Below, piece after piece: positions 58,490 through 60,158 of a stretch of 60,158 nucleotides of DNA (position 1 is the stretch's first letter; every line of letters starts with the position of its first letter). This DNA comes from Pseudomonas sp. Ant30-3 (GTDB lineage: Bacteria; Pseudomonadota; Gammaproteobacteria; Pseudomonadales; Pseudomonadaceae): the NCBI RefSeq assembly GCF_000690905.1, contig NZ_JMCL01000011.1:1-60158 (forward strand). Reading direction: 5' to 3'. A model generated the notes under the pieces. The model saw only the letters and a list, made by a program, of their open reading frames with translations, did not search any database and had not been told where the DNA came from. The position numbers and the translations under genes are program-made.

Positions 58490-58543
58490 CATCCGAGCAA
58501 GCTCGCCCCGCACCTTACAGGTAGGAGCAAGCTTGCTCGCGAT
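58490..58543. repeat. REP units between Na/Pi and M16 genes
   Basis: A short inverted pair: ATCCGAGCAAGCTCG (58490) and AGGTAGGAGCAAGCTTGCTCGCGAT (58519-58542). They belong to the GTAGGAGCAAGCTTGCTCGC subclass, different from the unit at 47.6 kb. Confidence 0.7.
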
Positions 58544-58594
58544 GGTTGCCCGGAAAGCGACACGGATCTCCAATCAGTCGTATGGAAGCTCGCT

Positions 58595-59971
58595 ATGCGT
58601 TGTCTGTTGCTCGCCTGTCTATTGCTTGGCTCACTTCCCGCGTTCGCCCTGGATCGTTTTCAGGTCGAAGGTTACACGCTGCCCAACGGCCTGCAATTGC
58701 TGCTCAAACCCGGCACAGAGCGCGGGCACGTGGCGATCCGCCTGGTGGTCGGCGTTGGCATGGATGATTTCGCCTGCAACGAAAAAGAGCTGCCGCACCT
58801 GCTTGAACATCTGCTGTTCAGCGGCATAGATGCGGCGGGCGAAGGCGGTCTGGAGGAGCGCATGCAAGCACTGGGCGGTGAATGGAACGCTTTCACCAGC
58901 AACGCCGACACCACCTTCGTAATTGAAGCACCGGCGAAAAACCAGCGCAAAGTCCTCGACCTTCTCCTCGCGCTGCTGACCCAGACACGCATCGATGACA
59001 ACGCTATCAATGCCGCCAAACAAGTGGTTGAGCGTGAGGAAGGGGGTCACTACACGCACTTGCAGCGTTGGCTCGATCGCCAGGACCTCGGGCACACGGC
59101 CAGCAATCAGCTGGCAATTGAGCTCGGCCTGAAATGCCCGGAGCGCGCCGAGGTCGACCACCTCACCCAAGAGCAACTCGAAACCGTGCGCGCGGCCTGG
59201 TATGCACCCAACAACATGACCCTGATTATCGTCGGTGACCTTGAGCGCTTGCTACCGGCTTATCTGGAGCGGGCCTGGGGCGCACTGGAACCCGTAGACC
59301 CCACCGATCACCCGCCACTGCCGGAGATCAATGCCAGCGCGGCGCATGAGCGTACGCTGAGCCACGGTCTGGTCGGCGGAAGCGCCAAATTGCATTGGTT
59401 GGTGCCGGAACCGGTGCTGGAAAATCAGCACGATCAAACCTTCGATTTGCTCAAGGATTACCTGGATTGGGCGCTCTATCGACAGCTGCGCCTGAGCCAT
59501 GGTTTGTCCTACGGGCCTTCCGCCGAGCGCGAACTGTTCGGCGGGGTCGGCTTCATGAGCCTCAACGCTGACCTGGAGCGCGACGACGTGCCCCAGGCCG
59601 AACAGGTGCTGGAACAGTTGAAGGCCGAGCTGCTCAAGGACGGCTTGAATGCCGAAACCTTCGACCGTCTCAAGCAGGCTGCCATCGCCCGTCAGGCCTG
59701 GGCAGTTCAAGGCAACAGCGCGTTGGCCGATTACTATTGGAGCGCTTTGGGAAATTATCAGGACGGCCGTTTCGCCGACCCTGCCAGAGAGCTCAAGGGC
59801 GTGACGCTGGCCGAGGCCAACGAGGCCATGCGTGAATTGCTCAAGCAGCCCGGTTATCTGCGAGTCGAGAAGCCACTGATGAGTGACGATCAGTTTGTCT
59901 GGGCGGTTGCCGGGAGCCTGGCGCTGGTCGTGCTGGTGCTGTTGAGTTGGCGTGTTTATCGCCGTCGGTAG
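58595..59971 (+). CDS. Membrane-anchored M16 (insulinase-like) zinc peptidase
   Basis: A 458-residue protein. I place the start at the ATG at 58595, which gives the signal peptide MRCLLLACLLLGSLPAFA; the upstream extension overlaps a REP. The zinc motif HxxEH is at 68-72 (HLLEH) with a third ligand Glu149, 77 residues later. The second, inactive-type M16 domain follows (about 230-400). The C-terminus (about 430-455) is a membrane helix ending in a basic tail, so the protein appears periplasmic and tail-anchored. Substrate unknown. Confidence 0.87.
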   Translation: MRCLLLACLLLGSLPAFALDRFQVEGYTLPNGLQLLLKPGTERGHVAIRLVVGVGMDDFACNEKELPHLLEHLLFSGIDAAGEGGLEERMQALGGEWNAFTSNADTTFVIEAPAKNQRKVLDLLLALLTQTRIDDNAINAAKQVVEREEGGHYTHLQRWLDRQDLGHTASNQLAIELGLKCPERAEVDHLTQEQLETVRAAWYAPNNMTLIIVGDLERLLPAYLERAWGALEPVDPTDHPPLPEINASAAHERTLSHGLVGGSAKLHWLVPEPVLENQHDQTFDLLKDYLDWALYRQLRLSHGLSYGPSAERELFGGVGFMSLNADLERDDVPQAEQVLEQLKAELLKDGLNAETFDRLKQAAIARQAWAVQGNSALADYYWSALGNYQDGRFADPARELKGVTLAEANEAMRELLKQPGYLRVEKPLMSDDQFVWAVAGSLALVVLVLLSWRVYRRR

Positions 59972-59994
59972 CCATCCTGTGCTGCAGGGAATTT

Positions 59995-60092
59995 TGTGGC
60001 GAGGGGATTTATCCCCGTGGGTTGCGAAGCGGCCCTATTCACACGTTTTGCGACTGCTGCGCAGTCGAACGGGGATAAATCCCCTCGCCACA
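59995..60092. repeat. Perfect 24-bp REP pair (GTGGCGAGGGGATTTATCCCC class)
   Basis: Arms at 59995-60018 and 60069-60092 are exact inverted copies over 24 bases. The spacer carries a smaller hairpin CGACTGC-TGC-GCAGTCG (60051-60067). It follows the M16 gene. No gene is seen from 59972 to the window end. Confidence 0.9.
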
Positions 60093-60158
60093 GTAAGTGT
60101 TCCATTACGGATTTTGTGTTTGATCAAAGTGACTGCCTCTCCTCGCCACGCCGCCCCA

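Overview
This window is the replication-origin region of a Pseudomonas chromosome, almost certainly from the P. fluorescens complex. The evidence is the gene order (glmS-glmR-glmU-atpCDGAHFEBI-parB-parA-rsmG-mnmG / mnmE-yidC-yidD-rnpA-rpmH / dnaA-dnaN-recF-gyrB / lptA-gmhB-glyS-glyQ-tag), the high-GC codon use, the pseudomonad-type REP palindromes, the parS 16-mers and the protein sequences. No species call can be made without a search.

Layout. Positions 1-6970 carry, all on the minus strand, a truncated FMN-binding oxidase-like gene, a glutathione S-transferase, a LysR regulator, a Nudix hydrolase and the amino-sugar genes glmS, glmR and glmU. Positions 7117-14233 hold the complete F1Fo ATP synthase operon (atpIBEFHAGDC), with a clear sigma70 promoter at one end and a terminator at the other. 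Positions 14379-18616 carry parB, parA, rsmG and mnmG. Positions 19170-23102 carry mnmE, yidC, yidD, rnpA and rpmH, still on the minus strand. Transcription polarity flips at 23.1-23.67 kb, the rpmH-dnaA intergenic oriC. From there dnaA-dnaN-recF-gyrB run on the plus strand. An isolated, AT-richer hcp gene (type VI secretion tube protein) sits between two terminators after gyrB. Beyond it come lipid A/LPS genes (lptA, gmhB, an HtrB-type acyltransferase), glyQS, tag, trkA, the rsmB-fmt-def translation block, a LysM protein, dprA, tsaC, qor, hemF and aroE. Next is a choline-O-sulfate block (SulP transporter, choline-binding protein, choline sulfatase, LysR regulator). The last 7 kb carry mostly transport and membrane genes (CitMHS, TerC, Na/Pi cotransporter, membrane-anchored M16 peptidase). 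There are no rRNA, tRNA, CRISPR or insertion-sequence features that I can support.

Most striking observation. The two long gene-free stretches, 18620-19169 (mnmG-mnmE) and 23103-23668 (rpmH-dnaA), are degenerate copies of one origin-like module in the same orientation. Each has an AT-rich stretch followed by a DnaA-box series. Counted from the first box, the shared elements fall at +0, +36, +99, +117, +132/133 and +179 in both. In addition, at least 28 exact TTATCCACA/TGTGGATAA 9-mers lie across the window, many at gene ends, and two parS sites lie inside recF. Together with parAB these make the window a combined replication-initiation and segregation locus.

Secondary points of interest: a perfect six-copy GAAAAAA heptamer array abutting the atp terminator, an inverted repeat spanning the atp promoter, an Anr-like box upstream of hemF, a predicted Tn7 attachment site downstream of glmS, and at least three classes of REP/BIME palindromes placed at gene 3' ends.
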